Below, piece after piece: positions 18,174-27,783 of a stretch of 64,000 bases of DNA (positions within the stretch are counted from its first letter, which is position 1; the number at the start of each line of letters is the position of its first letter). The notes under the pieces were generated by a model that was not told the origin of the DNA, made no database searches, and was given only the letters and a program-made list of their open reading frames with translations. The position numbers and the translations under genes are program-made. This DNA comes from Mucilaginibacter rigui (lineage in GTDB: Bacteria; Bacteroidota; Bacteroidia; Sphingobacteriales; Sphingobacteriaceae). The DNA is taken from positions 1,364,001 through 1,428,000 of the forward strand of contig NZ_JACWMW010000001.1 of the NCBI RefSeq assembly GCF_014773275.1, read 5' to 3'.

Positions 18174-18917
18174 GTGAATAAGATAAGAATATCCGCCGTT
18201 AGTTATACTAACACCAAACCCTTTTTATACGGATTACAGCACTCAGCTATTAAAGACAGGATAGATCTGAGCCTTGATATGCCTTCGGACTGCGCCCAAA
18301 AACTGATAGATAATAAGGTTGATATTGGTTTAATACCTGTAGCAGCTACTTTAAGCCTACCGCATTGGGAAATCGTATCGGCCTATTGCATTGGCGCTGT
18401 AGGGCCGGTAAACTCGGTTTTTATATTTAGCAACTGCCCCATAGAGCAAGCCACCAAAATACAGCTCGACCCTGAATCGCGCAGCTCAAACAACCTGGCG
18501 AAGGTGTTATTAAAGAACTATTGGAAGGTACAGCCCCAGCAAATTTTGAATGCGCCGGATTATGCCGAATCTACCGATCCTCTAACTGCTTTCGTACAAA
18601 TAGGCGACCGCACCTTTGGTAAAACCGAAGAGTATAAATATGTATATGACCTTGCCGGCGAATGGCAAAAGTTTACAGGCCTGCCGTTTGTTTTCGCCGC
18701 GTGGATAGCCAATAAACCTATTCCTGATGATTTTATAAAGGAGTTTGACCAAGCCCTTAGGCATGGCCTTGCGCACAGGCACGAATTATTAAAAGAACTG
18801 CCCCAACGCGCCGATTTTGATCTGGAAGATTACCTGATGCACAAATTGGACTTTGATTTGACGGAGGATAAAAAAAAGGCGTTGTATCTGTTTTTGGATT
18901 ATATAAAGGCGTTGTAG
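18174..18917 (+). CDS. mqnA: Chorismate dehydratase
   Basis: A 247-residue MqnA protein, with the fold of periplasmic-type solute-binding proteins but cytosolic here. It converts chorismate to 3-[(1-carboxyvinyl)oxy]benzoate, the first step of the futalosine pathway. The N-terminus RISAVSYTNTKPFLYGL (residues 4-20) and the LIPVAATL (near 56) and GPVNSVFIF (near 75) segments are typical. It begins with GTG at 18174; no ATG lies near, and this start sits 11 bases after the phosphatase stop. Its pairing with mqnE shows that this organism makes menaquinone by the futalosine route. Confidence 0.92.
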   Translation: MNKIRISAVSYTNTKPFLYGLQHSAIKDRIDLSLDMPSDCAQKLIDNKVDIGLIPVAATLSLPHWEIVSAYCIGAVGPVNSVFIFSNCPIEQATKIQLDPESRSSNNLAKVLLKNYWKVQPQQILNAPDYAESTDPLTAFVQIGDRTFGKTEEYKYVYDLAGEWQKFTGLPFVFAAWIANKPIPDDFIKEFDQALRHGLAHRHELLKELPQRADFDLEDYLMHKLDFDLTEDKKKALYLFLDYIKAL

Positions 18918-19054
18918 TTAATATTTCACGCAAAAGAGGTCCAAGACACATTGTAATGGTGAGCCTGTTGTACCCCATCTTCCATCAAACTTTTCTTCAA
19001 AAAACTAAAACCATATCCTAATGTTAGCATTGCATGTATCAAAGCTAATATACT

Positions 19055-19861
19055 ATGGATCCACAAAAACTTAAAGGGCAAGTTGCCCTTGTAACCGGCG
19101 CAGACAGCGGCATAGGGAAAGGCGTTGCAATTGCTATAGCACAGGCTGGTGCTAAGGTATTGGTAAACTATGTGCACAATCAAAAAGCTGCAGCCGAAGT
19201 TGTTGACGAAATAAAAGCTGCCGGCGGCGAAGCCTTTGCCTACCAGGCGGATGTAAGCAAGGAAGATGAAGTGCAGGCTATGTTTGCCAAAATCATAGCA
19301 GCATACGGCGGTATAGATATCCTTGTAAACAATGCGGGCCTGCAAAAGGACGCGAAGTTTGTGGATATGACGCTGGATGAGTGGAATACAGTGATCAGTA
19401 TAAATCTAACCGGGCAGTTCCTTTGCTCGCGCGAGGCTGCAAAAATGTTTATCAAAAGGGGAGTGGTAGATGGTGTGAGCCGCGCTGCAGGTAAGATCAT
19501 CTGCATGAGCAGTGTGCACGAAGTTATCCCCTGGGCAGGGCATGTAAACTATGCGGCAAGTAAGGGTGGTATCAGCATGTTTATGAAAAGCATAGCGCAG
19601 GAACTGGCCCCGAATAAGATCAGGGTAGTGGGCATTGCACCGGGTGCTATTCAAACTCCAATAAACAAAGCCGCATGGGAAACGCCCGAAGCATTGAACA
19701 AGCTTTTAACGCTTATTCCATACAACCGCATAGGCCAGCCTGAAGACATTGGAAAATTAGCTGTTTTTTTAGCTTCTGATGACGCCGATTATATTACCGG
19801 TACCACAATTTTTATGGATGGCGGGATGACTCTGTATCCCGGTTTTGCCGATAACGGCTGA
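19055..19861 (+). CDS. SDR-family oxidoreductase (glucose 1-dehydrogenase-like)
   Basis: A 268-residue short-chain dehydrogenase. The NAD(P) motif TGADSGIGKG is at 14-23, NNAG at 92-95, and the active-site set is Ser152/153, Tyr166 and Lys170 (YAASK). It resembles glucose 1-dehydrogenase-type SDRs in the C-terminal PGAIQTPIN and DGGMTLYPGF segments, but substrate cannot be fixed from sequence. It stands alone, 137 bases after mqnA, with a 22-bp inverted repeat downstream. Confidence 0.85.
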   Translation: MDPQKLKGQVALVTGADSGIGKGVAIAIAQAGAKVLVNYVHNQKAAAEVVDEIKAAGGEAFAYQADVSKEDEVQAMFAKIIAAYGGIDILVNNAGLQKDAKFVDMTLDEWNTVISINLTGQFLCSREAAKMFIKRGVVDGVSRAAGKIICMSSVHEVIPWAGHVNYAASKGGISMFMKSIAQELAPNKIRVVGIAPGAIQTPINKAAWETPEALNKLLTLIPYNRIGQPEDIGKLAVFLASDDADYITGTTIFMDGGMTLYPGFADNG

Positions 19862-19929
19862 TGGCCCCTGTATGAATCCACTTTTGTCATTAAATAGTCA
19901 GAAAACCAGCGTTTGTTTACATGGATTTA

Positions 19930-19996
19930 ACTTAGTGTACTTTTTACAATAAGTATATTACATTTTTATTGACATATTGTTAAAAGTACACTAAGT
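19930..19996. repeat. Long inverted repeat downstream of the SDR gene
   Basis: Arms at 19930-19951 and 19975-19996 match at 21 of 22 positions (outer part ACTTAGTGTAC), with a 23-base loop. No U-run follows, so it is not a typical terminator. It could be a regulator site or a small mobile-element remnant. Confidence 0.7.
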
Positions 19997-20044
19997 ATTT
20001 AATCGTATTTTTGAATTTTGATTAAAAATGAGTTTATATTATTG

Positions 20045-20079
20045 AATATTCATAAAAATTAGCTTAAATTATGAATATT
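20045..20079. promoter_or_regulatory. Inverted repeat before the PepSY-like gene
   Basis: A perfect 11-bp inverted repeat, AATATTCATAA / TTATGAATATT, with a 13-base A/T-rich spacer. It ends 14 bases before the candidate -7 element of the next gene, a fitting place for an operator of a dimeric regulator. Confidence 0.5.
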
Positions 20080-20092
20080 TATAATGTTGACT

Positions 20093-20100
20093 TACTTTTG
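20093..20100 (+). promoter_or_regulatory. Candidate -7 element for the PepSY-like gene
   Basis: TACTTTTG matches TAnnTTTG, 26 bases before the ATG. The -33 region is covered by the inverted repeat at 20045-20079. Confidence 0.45.
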
Positions 20101-20126
20101 TTATGTAAATTAAAATTTAAAAGATC

Positions 20127-20600
20127 ATGAAAAAATTATTTATATCAACCGCTATCGCAGCATTGTTCACAGTAAATGTTTTTGCTGCTAACACAATTTC
20201 TAAATTAGCAGATGGGTCTGATAATGTATCATATTCAGTATCAGTAAAATTTAACAGCGATTTTAGCAGGGCAGAAAATGTAACCTGGAAAGTTACCCCT
20301 CAGTTCCAGAAAGCTACCTTCGTAATTGATGGTGTTAAAAAATCTGCTTTTTATACAATTAAAGGTGACCTTATAGGGGTTACAGAAAATGTACAGTACA
20401 GAGAATTGCCTGCAAAAGCAAAAAAAGAAATTGGCGCTAAATACGAAGGTTATTTCGCAAACGAAGTTATCAAATTAGATAACGGCGATGGCGGGTTAGA
20501 TTCTGTTGTATATTTTGTTGATTTAAAAAGCAGCAAAGAAGAAGTTTTGGTAAGGGTTACCCCATCTGCCGGTGTTTACTTCTTTCAGCAGGTAAAATAA
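20127..20600 (+). CDS. Secreted PepSY-like protein
   Basis: A 157-residue exported protein. Residues 1-20 form a clear signal peptide, ending VFAAN. The mature part has the pattern of PepSY-like/beta-lactamase-inhibitor-like modules of Bacteroidota: an ENVTWKV strand, a central YTIKGDLIGVT strand, a LPAKAKKEI helix and a final VRVTPSAGVYFF strand. No cysteines or enzyme motif are seen. It is likely periplasmic or surface-exposed and of unknown function. It is a single gene with its own promoter and a strong terminator, and lies behind two inverted repeats, which points to specific regulation. Confidence 0.75.
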   Translation: MKKLFISTAIAALFTVNVFAANTISKLADGSDNVSYSVSVKFNSDFSRAENVTWKVTPQFQKATFVIDGVKKSAFYTIKGDLIGVTENVQYRELPAKAKKEIGAKYEGYFANEVIKLDNGDGGLDSVVYFVDLKSSKEEVLVRVTPSAGVYFFQQVK

Positions 20601-20623
20601 TTAACACAGCATATACTTGTTTG

Positions 20624-20660
20624 AAAGTCATTGGCTTATGCCAATGACTTTTTTGTTTTT
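20624..20660 (+). terminator. Terminator of the PepSY-like gene
   Basis: Twelve-base perfect stem (AAAGTCATTGGC / GCCAATGACTTT) with a TTAT loop, followed by TTTTGTTTTT. Confidence 0.9.
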
Positions 20661-20689
20661 CAACAATTGTTACTTATTAAATAAATTTA

Positions 20690-20717
20690 TTTGGTTATTA
20701 ATAATTTTATATATTTG
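20690..20717 (+). promoter_or_regulatory. Promoter of the cold-shock gene
   Basis: TTTG (20690-20693), 16 bases, TATATTTG (20710-20717). The start point would leave a 5' leader of about 95-100 bases, and long leaders are typical of cold-shock mRNAs. Confidence 0.6.
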
Positions 20718-20821
20718 ATAGAGATAGTTGTACATTCTATATTGATTATTAAACCATTTTTATATTCAGTTGAATTACTTACTGATCTTAACACAATTAT
20801 TTATACGATTATAATATTATT

Positions 20822-21019
20822 ATGAAAACTGGAAAAGTAAAATGGTTTAACACACAAAAAGGTTACGGATTTATTATTACCGATGACGGTAAAGATTTAT
20901 TTGTACATTTTAAAGATGTACAAGGCGGTGTAAACGCTATCAAAGATAACGACAACGTTGAGTACGAAGAAGAAGAAGGAAGAAAAGGTTTACAGGCAGT
21001 AAACGTAAAAAAAGTTTAA
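20822..21019 (+). CDS. Cold-shock protein (CspA family)
   Basis: A 65-residue single cold-shock domain that binds single-stranded RNA and DNA and acts as an RNA chaperone. The RNP1-type motif KGYGFI is at 13-18 and the RNP2-type LFVHF at 26-30; the opening GKVKWFN is classic. Length and motifs are normal. It has its own promoter, a roughly 100-base leader and a terminator, so it is monocistronic. The leader could fold in a temperature-dependent way, as known for cspA, but that is inference. Confidence 0.95.
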   Translation: MKTGKVKWFNTQKGYGFIITDDGKDLFVHFKDVQGGVNAIKDNDNVEYEEEEGRKGLQAVNVKKV

Positions 21020-21040
21020 TTAAGCTGCCTTTTTAAATAT

Positions 21041-21072
21041 AAACCCCTGTTTAACTGCAGGGGTTTTTTTAT
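21041..21072 (+). terminator. Terminator of the cold-shock gene
   Basis: Stem AAACCCCTG / CAGGGGTTT with an 8-base loop, followed by a T-run. Confidence 0.9.
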
Positions 21073-21081
21073 GTATTTTAA

Positions 21082-21111
21082 TTTGTTTTTTGCATGCATT
21101 TTATACTTTAG
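21082..21111 (+). promoter_or_regulatory. Candidate promoter for the MFS gene
   Basis: TTTG (21082-21085), 18 bases, TACTTTAG (21104-21111), one mismatch from TAnnTTTG; 27 bases before the ATG. Confidence 0.35.
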
Positions 21112-21138
21112 CCAAACCAAAATTATTAACTCTGATTT

Positions 21139-22383
21139 ATGACTGATACTACTTCAGCAAAACTTACCCGAAATGCTGTTTTCCTGGTACTGGTAGCCTC
21201 CCTTGGCTACTTTGTTGACATATACGATCTTTTAGTTTTCTCGATAGTACGCAAAGCCAGCTTACACGACATAGGCGTAGCTGATGCAGATATACTGGCT
21301 AAGGGACAGTTTATCATTAACGTGCAAATGTTCGGCTTGCTGCTGGGAGGCTTGCTATGGGGCATTATAGGCGATAAAATGGGCCGTATAAAGGTTTTAT
21401 TCGGCTCTATATTATTATATTCAATCGCCAATTTTGCCAATGCCTTTGTAACTGATGTAAATACCTATGCCATCATCCGCTTTATAGCAGGTATTGGTTT
21501 GGCAGGCGAGCTTGGCGCTGGTATTACCCTGGTAACAGAGACACTGAGTAAAGAGAAACGCGGCTACGGCACCATGATAGTTGCTGTTATAGGCTTGTTT
21601 GGCGCTGCTGCGGCTTATGCCGTGGCTAAAAATGGCTGGCAGCATGCCTATATGGTCGGTGGCGGTTTAGGCATTGTACTGCTGTTGCTTCGTGTTGGTA
21701 CCTTTGAATCGGGCATGTTTAAAAATGTGCAGGAAAGTAAGGTGTCAAAAGGGGATTTTTTTATGCTTTTTACCAGTGGCGAACGGTTTAAAAAATATCT
21801 GTACTGCATTTTGATAGGTGCACCACTTTGGTATGTGGTAGGTGTGCTTGTAACCCTATCGCCAGAGTTTGGAAAAGCCCTTGGCGCTACCGAACCGCTT
21901 AGTGCAGGAGAGGGGGTGCTTTATACCTACATTGGCATTGCCATAGGCGATATTTTTGCAGGCTTATTGGCACAGGTTACCAAATCGCGTAAATTAACTA
22001 TGGCAGTATTTCTGATACTGTCTGTTGTAAGTGCATTTACTTACTTAGGCTCAAAAGGCATCACGCACGATAAATTTGTTTGGATCTGTTTCTTTATGGG
22101 ATGCACAGTTGGCTACTGGGCAACATTTGTAACCATTGCTGCCGAACAGTTTGGTACCAATATCCGCTCAACAGTTACCACCACAGTACCCAATTTTGTA
22201 CGCGGATCGTTAATACCCATTAATATTGCTTTTAATGCTTTTGTAGTTCACTATGGCATGGTTACAAGCGGTTATATCATGATGGTGATCCTAACGCTTA
22301 TATCTCTATTCTCGCTTAGCCAGCTAAGAGAAACATTCGGTAAGGATCTTAACTATGTTGAGGAAGAAGCGGGAATTAGTTAA
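21139..22383 (+). CDS. Major facilitator superfamily transporter
   Basis: A 414-residue inner-membrane transporter with about 12 helices. The MFS loop 2-3 motif appears as WGIIGDKMGRIKVLFGS (about residues 74-90), and ETLSKEKRGYGT is an acidic/basic cytoplasmic segment after helix 4. It belongs to the sugar/metabolite:proton symporter-like part of MFS, but the substrate is unknown. It has its own promoter after the cold-shock terminator. A period-8 repeat region lies between it and hemF. Confidence 0.85.
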   Translation: MTDTTSAKLTRNAVFLVLVASLGYFVDIYDLLVFSIVRKASLHDIGVADADILAKGQFIINVQMFGLLLGGLLWGIIGDKMGRIKVLFGSILLYSIANFANAFVTDVNTYAIIRFIAGIGLAGELGAGITLVTETLSKEKRGYGTMIVAVIGLFGAAAAYAVAKNGWQHAYMVGGGLGIVLLLLRVGTFESGMFKNVQESKVSKGDFFMLFTSGERFKKYLYCILIGAPLWYVVGVLVTLSPEFGKALGATEPLSAGEGVLYTYIGIAIGDIFAGLLAQVTKSRKLTMAVFLILSVVSAFTYLGSKGITHDKFVWICFFMGCTVGYWATFVTIAAEQFGTNIRSTVTTTVPNFVRGSLIPINIAFNAFVVHYGMVTSGYIMMVILTLISLFSLSQLRETFGKDLNYVEEEAGIS

Positions 22384-22399
22384 TTCAATAAAGCGATTT

Positions 22400-22497
22400 A
22401 GCTAATTGATGATTGAAATCACTTAGTCAAATCAATAGTTTGTTTAGTTTTGCTGAGTAAATCACTCATTCAGTAATTCAGTCATCCACTAATTAAT
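22400..22497. repeat. Period-8 repeat array B
   Basis: The 3' half is a run of degenerate octamers (AGTAAATC, ACTCATTC, AGTAATTC, AGTCATCC, ACTAATTA) ending at the hemF ATG. The 5' half has weaker, partly complementary octamers. It resembles array A (17435) and array C (54735). Confidence 0.4.
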
Positions 22498-23410
22498 GAT
22501 AAGCAAGGAACAAATAGCTGCCGATTATAAACATATACAGGACGAGATATGCGCCGCACTTGAAGCGACAGACGGCATAGCACTCTTTGAAGAAGAAATT
22601 TGGGAACGTGAAGGCGGCGGCGGTGGTCGTACCCGCATTATTCAAAATGGCAACATTTTTGAAAAGGGCGGCGTAAACTTCTCTGCCGTTCATGGCCATT
22701 TGCCGCATACTATTAAAAAGGCGCTTAATGTAGAGCAGGACGATTTCTTTGCTACAGGTGTATCTATTGTAATCCACCCGAACCACCCGCTGGTGCCTAT
22801 TATCCACATGAACATCAGGTACTTTGAGATGCCCTCGTCATTTAACAATGCCACACCACCTGTACGTTGGTTTGGAGGGGGGATAGATCTTACACCGCAT
22901 TACGTTGTTGAGGATGACGCACGTTTTTTCCACCAGCAGTTAAAAGATGTTTGCGATAGGTTTAATCATGACTTTTACCAGCGATTTAAAGTATGGGCCG
23001 ATAACTATTTTTTTATTAAGCACCGCGACGAAACCCGTGGTATAGGTGGTATATTTTACGATCGCTTAACCGCTACCGACGAGATCAGTTGGGAAACGGT
23101 GTTCGAGTTCTCAAAAGCATTAGGCCGTACCTTCATCCCAACGTATACCGAACTGGTTAACCGTAACCGTGATAAAAAATTCACCAGTGACCAGCAACAA
23201 TGGCAATACCAGCGCCGTAGCCGCTACACCGAATTTAACCTTGTTTACGATGCTGGTACCAAATTCGGGCTGGAAACCAACGGCCGTATCGAATCGATAT
23301 TAATGAGCTTGCCGCCAACTGCCAAATGGGTGTATAATTATCAGGCGCAGCCCGGCAGCGAAGAGGAGAAAACATTATCCCTGTTAAAAAAAGGCCTAAA
23401 CTGGGTTTAA
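22496..23410 (+). CDS. hemF: Oxygen-dependent coproporphyrinogen III oxidase
   Basis: A 304-residue cytosolic enzyme that uses O2 to convert coproporphyrinogen III to protoporphyrinogen IX in haem synthesis. The conserved segments WFGGGIDLTPHYV (about 120-132) and RGIGGIFYDRL (about 180-190) are present, as is the closing YNLVYDAGT-type region (FNLVYDAGTKFGL). Length is normal. It needs oxygen, which fits an aerobic or facultative lifestyle. The following small gene begins two bases after the stop, so the two are probably co-transcribed. Confidence 0.95.
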   Translation: MISKEQIAADYKHIQDEICAALEATDGIALFEEEIWEREGGGGGRTRIIQNGNIFEKGGVNFSAVHGHLPHTIKKALNVEQDDFFATGVSIVIHPNHPLVPIIHMNIRYFEMPSSFNNATPPVRWFGGGIDLTPHYVVEDDARFFHQQLKDVCDRFNHDFYQRFKVWADNYFFIKHRDETRGIGGIFYDRLTATDEISWETVFEFSKALGRTFIPTYTELVNRNRDKKFTSDQQQWQYQRRSRYTEFNLVYDAGTKFGLETNGRIESILMSLPPTAKWVYNYQAQPGSEEEKTLSLLKKGLNWV

Positions 23411-23412
23411 GT

Positions 23413-23811
23413 ATGATAAAGAAGATTGTACCTGCTTTTTTAATTCTGGCTATACTGTTAGCCTTTACCGCAGATGTATCATTAAAAGGCAGCTGGGAGT
23501 ACTGCGGCGGGGTATACAATGGTAAACCAGAACCGGCATCTAAAGATTACACTTTACGAAGGCAGTATGATGAAGCGCATTACACAGCTTTATTCATTGA
23601 AAAAGGTGCGGAACCCATCCCTTATGAGAAGGGCAACTATGTTTTAAAACCGGATACCTGCCTTGAAACGCAAACCTTTAGCGCCCAGCCGTCCAAATTG
23701 CTTAATGTCACTCTCAAATATCGCTATCAAATAAAAAACGACACCCTTACTTTTAGCGGTATTTTACCTAACGGAACCATTGTGCAGGAGTACTGGAAAA
23801 GGGTAAAATAA
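23413..23811 (+). CDS. Small secreted or membrane-anchored protein
   Basis: A 132-residue protein with a hydrophobic N-terminus (residues 5-18) that is a signal peptide or anchor. The rest is predicted beta-rich, with GSWEYCGGVYNG near residue 26 and a YRYQIKNDTLTFSG segment near 105. The pattern (short secreted domain starting with KGSWEY and ending with a YWKRVK strand) resembles lipocalin-like small proteins of Bacteroidota. I do not assign a function. It starts two bases after hemF and shares its transcript. Confidence 0.6.
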   Translation: MIKKIVPAFLILAILLAFTADVSLKGSWEYCGGVYNGKPEPASKDYTLRRQYDEAHYTALFIEKGAEPIPYEKGNYVLKPDTCLETQTFSAQPSKLLNVTLKYRYQIKNDTLTFSGILPNGTIVQEYWKRVK

Positions 23812-23990
23812 GCGGCTGCTTTTTATATTGTAACATTACTATTGTTTTACGGCAAAAAACGTTGAAAACAAGTATAAATGTTAGCAAAAACATACCTCAA
23901 AAACCATATAAATTCTTAACTTCGCAGGTCATATAAAAACACATTTTTATATACGCATTTACTGTTAGAATTTTCCACTAAGAAAAACCA

Positions 23991-26594
23991 ATGGCTGAAG
24001 AAACCGAAGATAATTCGCACAAAGAAGACAGGATAATTTCAATAAATATTGATGAGGAGATGCGAGCCGCTTACATTGATTATTCAATGTCAGTTATCGT
24101 ATCAAGGGCATTGCCCGATGTACGCGATGGTTTAAAACCCGTACACAGGCGTGTGTTATATGGTATGCTCGATCTGGGTTTGGCAAACAACAAACCTTAT
24201 AAAAAATCAGCCCGTATTGTAGGTGAGGTTTTGGGTAAGTACCACCCGCATGGCGATACATCTGTATACGATGCCATGGTACGTATGGCGCAGGACTGGA
24301 GCTTACGGTACCCGTTTGTTGAAGGACAGGGTAACTACGGTTCAATTGATGGTGACCAACCGGCAGCGATGCGTTATACCGAGGCCAAACTGCAAAAAAT
24401 AGCCGAAGAGATGCTGGCCGATATAAATAAGGATACCATAGACTTCCAGCTAAACTTTGATGACTCGTTAGAGGAGCCAACTGTATTACCTGCAAAATTC
24501 CCTAACCTTTTGGTTAATGGTGCATCAGGTATTGCGGTAGGTATGGCAACTAATATGGCGCCGCATAACTTAACAGAAATTGTTAATGCCACTATAGCGC
24601 TTATTGATAACCGCCAGATTGAAGTAGCCGAACTGATGACTCATGTTAAAGGGCCGGATTTCCCTACAGGAGGTATCATATACGGTTACGAAGGCCCGCG
24701 CCAGGCTTTAGAAACCGGCCGCGGCCGTATTGTGATACGTGCCCGTGCCGAAATTGAAACTTACGGCAGCGACCGCGAGCGTATTGTTGTTAGTGAAATA
24801 CCTTACCAGGTAAACAAAGCGCTGATGATTGAGCGTACTGCAGAACTTGTTAACGAAAAGAAAATTGAAGGTATAACCGCCATCCGCGATGAATCTAACC
24901 GCGAGGGCATACGTGTTGTTTATGAGATAAAACGCGACTCGAACGCGGCTATCGTATTAAATAACCTTTATAAATATACGGCGCTGCAAACATCATTCAG
25001 CGTAAATAATATTGCGTTGGTACATGGCCGCCCAATGCTGCTTAACCTAAAGGATCTGATCCACCACTTTGTTGAGCACAGGCATGAGGTGGTTATCCGC
25101 CGTACCAAATTTGAACTTGCAGAGGCAGAAAAACGCGCGCATATCTTAGAAGGGTTGCTAATTGCGCTTGACCATATCGAGGAAGTTATTAAGCTGATCC
25201 GTGCATCATCAACACCTGATGAAGCAAGAGAAGGTTTAATGAGCCAATTTGGCTTAAGTGATATCCAGGCACGTGCCATATTGGATATGACCCTAAGACG
25301 TTTAACCGGACTTGAGCGCGATAAAATACGCGACGAGTACGATGCTTTAATGAAAACTATAGAGTACTTAAAATCTATCCTTGCTGATGAAGGCCTGCGG
25401 ATGCAGATCATCAAAGATGAATTGATAGAAATAAGGGAAAAATATGGTGATGAGCGTAAAACCGAAATGGTACACTCGTCTGCAGAAATGCAAACCGAAG
25501 ATTTTATTGAAGATGAGGATGTTGTGATCACTATCTCGCGCGAGGGTTACATTAAACGTACTTCTCTTACAGAGTACCGCCGTCAGGGCAGGGGTGGTAA
25601 AGGATCAATAGGCAGTAACAGCCGCGATGCCGATTTTATCGAGCATTTATTAATAGCAAGTAACCACAACTACATGCTGTTCTTTACCGAAAGCGGCCAA
25701 TGTTTCTGGTTAAGGGTATTTGAAATTCCGGAAGGTACACGTACATCTAAAGGCCGTGCTATCCAAAATATCATCAATATACCTAAAGAGGAGAATATTA
25801 AAGCTTACATTAAGCTAAAGTCGCTTAAGGATAGAGAGTACCTGGAGAATAACTTTATTATTATGTGTACCCGTAAAGGTGTTATCAAGAAAACATCTTT
25901 AGAAGCGTACTCACGCCCGCGGGCTAATGGTATCAATGCCATCAACATTAACGAGGGCGATTCATTACTGGAAGCAACATTAACCACCGGCAGCAGCGAA
26001 ATTGTAATGGCGCTGCAATCTGGCCGTGCTATTCGCTTTAATGAAAGTACCGTTAGGCCTATGGGCCGTACAGCTACAGGTGTGCGCGGCATCAGCCTTG
26101 ATAGTGATAATGATGAAGTTATTGGTATGATAGCCATTGATGATAAAGAAACCACTGTATTAGTTGTCTCTGAAAAAGGATATGGTAAACGTACCGATAT
26201 TGAGGACTATCGTGTTACCAACCGTGGTGGTAAAGGTGTAAAAACCCTTAACATAACTGAAAAAACCGGAAACCTTGTTGCTATAAAAGGTGTTACTGAT
26301 AAAGAGGACCTGATGATTATCAATAAATCGGGTATCATTATACGTATGGCTATAAGCGAACTGCGTACGATGGGCCGCGCTACACAAGGGGTGAGGTTAA
26401 TTACCCTGAAAGGTAGTGACGAGATTGCATCAGTAGCTAAAGTTGAACACGAAGAGGAGGAAGAAGAAGAATTGGTTGAAAGTGCTGAACCAGCTGAGGG
26501 TGAACAACCTGCCGGCAAAACAACGGATACAATTACAGATACCGACGAGAGCAAAGGCGAAGAGCCGGCTGCCGACGACGACAAAACTGAATAA
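23991..26594 (+). CDS. gyrA: DNA gyrase subunit A
   Basis: An 867-residue type II topoisomerase subunit that, with GyrB, supercoils DNA. The catalytic tyrosine is Tyr129 (AAMRYT). The quinolone region reads [11 protein letters not shown] (86-96), with Thr90 at the E. coli Ser83 position and Asp94 at the Asp87 position. The GyrA-box RQGRGGKG of the C-terminal beta-pinwheel, needed for DNA wrapping, lies near residue 530. The protein ends in an acidic tail of about 45 residues rich in Glu and Asp, like the regulatory tail of other GyrA proteins. Its stop is 3 bases before the first TPR gene. Confidence 0.97.
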   Translation: MAEETEDNSHKEDRIISINIDEEMRAAYIDYSMSVIVSRALPDVRDGLKPVHRRVLYGMLDLGLANNKPYKKSARIVGEVLGKYHPHGDTSVYDAMVRMAQDWSLRYPFVEGQGNYGSIDGDQPAAMRYTEAKLQKIAEEMLADINKDTIDFQLNFDDSLEEPTVLPAKFPNLLVNGASGIAVGMATNMAPHNLTEIVNATIALIDNRQIEVAELMTHVKGPDFPTGGIIYGYEGPRQALETGRGRIVIRARAEIETYGSDRERIVVSEIPYQVNKALMIERTAELVNEKKIEGITAIRDESNREGIRVVYEIKRDSNAAIVLNNLYKYTALQTSFSVNNIALVHGRPMLLNLKDLIHHFVEHRHEVVIRRTKFELAEAEKRAHILEGLLIALDHIEEVIKLIRASSTPDEAREGLMSQFGLSDIQARAILDMTLRRLTGLERDKIRDEYDALMKTIEYLKSILADEGLRMQIIKDELIEIREKYGDERKTEMVHSSAEMQTEDFIEDEDVVITISREGYIKRTSLTEYRRQGRGGKGSIGSNSRDADFIEHLLIASNHNYMLFFTESGQCFWLRVFEIPEGTRTSKGRAIQNIINIPKEENIKAYIKLKSLKDREYLENNFIIMCTRKGVIKKTSLEAYSRPRANGINAININEGDSLLEATLTTGSSEIVMALQSGRAIRFNESTVRPMGRTATGVRGISLDSDNDEVIGMIAIDDKETTVLVVSEKGYGKRTDIEDYRVTNRGGKGVKTLNITEKTGNLVAIKGVTDKEDLMIINKSGIIIRMAISELRTMGRATQGVRLITLKGSDEIASVAKVEHEEEEEEELVESAEPAEGEQPAGKTTDTITDTDESKGEEPAADDDKTE

Positions 26595-26597
26595 TTA

Positions 26598-27704
26598 ATG
26601 CAAAAGCGAAAGATCGGGATATTGATTTTAGCGTTGTTTACTACATCTTTTGCTTTCGGCCAGTCTGAAGCATTAAAGGTTGTGGTAAACAACCTTGCTT
26701 TTTATAAGCAAAAGGGCGACCTGAAATATTTAAGCAACGCCAAAAAGTCTGCTGATAGTTTAGTGGTAACCAGGAAAGATTCTGCAGATCTGGAGAAGAA
26801 TGTTTATCGCATCATTGTAAATTCCAGCATATTGTATACCGACTCTTTAAATAAATTGGGCCAGCCCGAGGCGTTTCTTGATCAAACCAGCGCACTGCTG
26901 GATAAATTTGCCGATAAAGGTAAAATATACAAATATCAGCCAGAAATGGACTATGCAAGACGCTGCCTGGCAAATGTATACATCCGCAAAGGGTTTTTAC
27001 TAACCAAAAACAACGATTTTAAAAATGCTGTTGATGCTTTCCAAAAAGCAAAGAAGTACGCACCCGCCCAAAAGCAAATAAACTCATATATTGCTTATGC
27101 CAATAATAAGCTTGGCAACCTGCAGGATGCCGCTAAATATTACAGTAACCTTATAAGTACTGATAGTACCAAAGTAGAATACCTGGAAACAGCTTCAACA
27201 ATTTATAAATCACTTGGCGATACAGCAAAAGCATTACAAATAGTAAAAAAGGGGAGGCGTTTACTGCCGCAAAATAAACAACTACTGCACGATGAGGCAA
27301 ATATTTATAATAACAAAAGAGACTACAAAGCGTTAGAACCTTTGTTGATTCCGCTGATTGATAATAATGCTAACAACCCGGATATTACTTTTGTAGCGGC
27401 AAATTGCTATGATAATTTAAACCAGTATGACAAAGCTGAGTCGTTATACCTGCGGGCAATTGAATTAAATGGTAATGCTTACGAATCTGTATTTAATTTA
27501 GGCTTGCTATATTTTAAAAAAAGTACTTTAAAAAACAATAACGACGATAAAAATATTACAAGTGCCATATTGTGGCTTGAAAAAGCTAATGAAATGGCGC
27601 CCCGTGATAAAAAATGCCTTGAGCTTTTACAATTGGCCTATACAAAAACCGGTAATCAGAACCAGTTAGATAGGATAAACAACAGGCTTGAGCAATTAAA
27701 CTAA
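26598..27704 (+). CDS. Secreted tetratricopeptide-repeat protein
   Basis: A 368-residue protein with a signal peptide (residues 1-21, ending FAFGQ). Several TPR motifs are visible, for example near 135-170 (NAVDAFQKAKKYAP), 175-205 and 272-300 (YDKAESLYLRAIELNG). TPRs hold protein-protein contacts; a periplasmic or outer-membrane role is likely. It starts 3 bases after gyrA and is followed by a second TPR protein 79 bases on. A link with gyrase is not implied beyond shared transcription. Confidence 0.8.
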   Translation: MQKRKIGILILALFTTSFAFGQSEALKVVVNNLAFYKQKGDLKYLSNAKKSADSLVVTRKDSADLEKNVYRIIVNSSILYTDSLNKLGQPEAFLDQTSALLDKFADKGKIYKYQPEMDYARRCLANVYIRKGFLLTKNNDFKNAVDAFQKAKKYAPAQKQINSYIAYANNKLGNLQDAAKYYSNLISTDSTKVEYLETASTIYKSLGDTAKALQIVKKGRRLLPQNKQLLHDEANIYNNKRDYKALEPLLIPLIDNNANNPDITFVAANCYDNLNQYDKAESLYLRAIELNGNAYESVFNLGLLYFKKSTLKNNNDDKNITSAILWLEKANEMAPRDKKCLELLQLAYTKTGNQNQLDRINNRLEQLN

Positions 27705-27783
27705 AACACACTAAACACTATAACTATTACAGCTGTAAACACTAACAACTGTAATTATCATTACCAATTTAAAACAATTAAAA

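Noticed and set aside
23812..23990. Promoter of gyrA
   Set aside because: TAACTTCG at 23917 is near the -7 form but has a mismatch and no TTG at the right distance, so I did not list it.
24968..25531. A 187-codon minus-strand ORF inside gyrA
   Set aside because: Ser/Ile-rich shadow of a conserved gyrA region; no independent signal.
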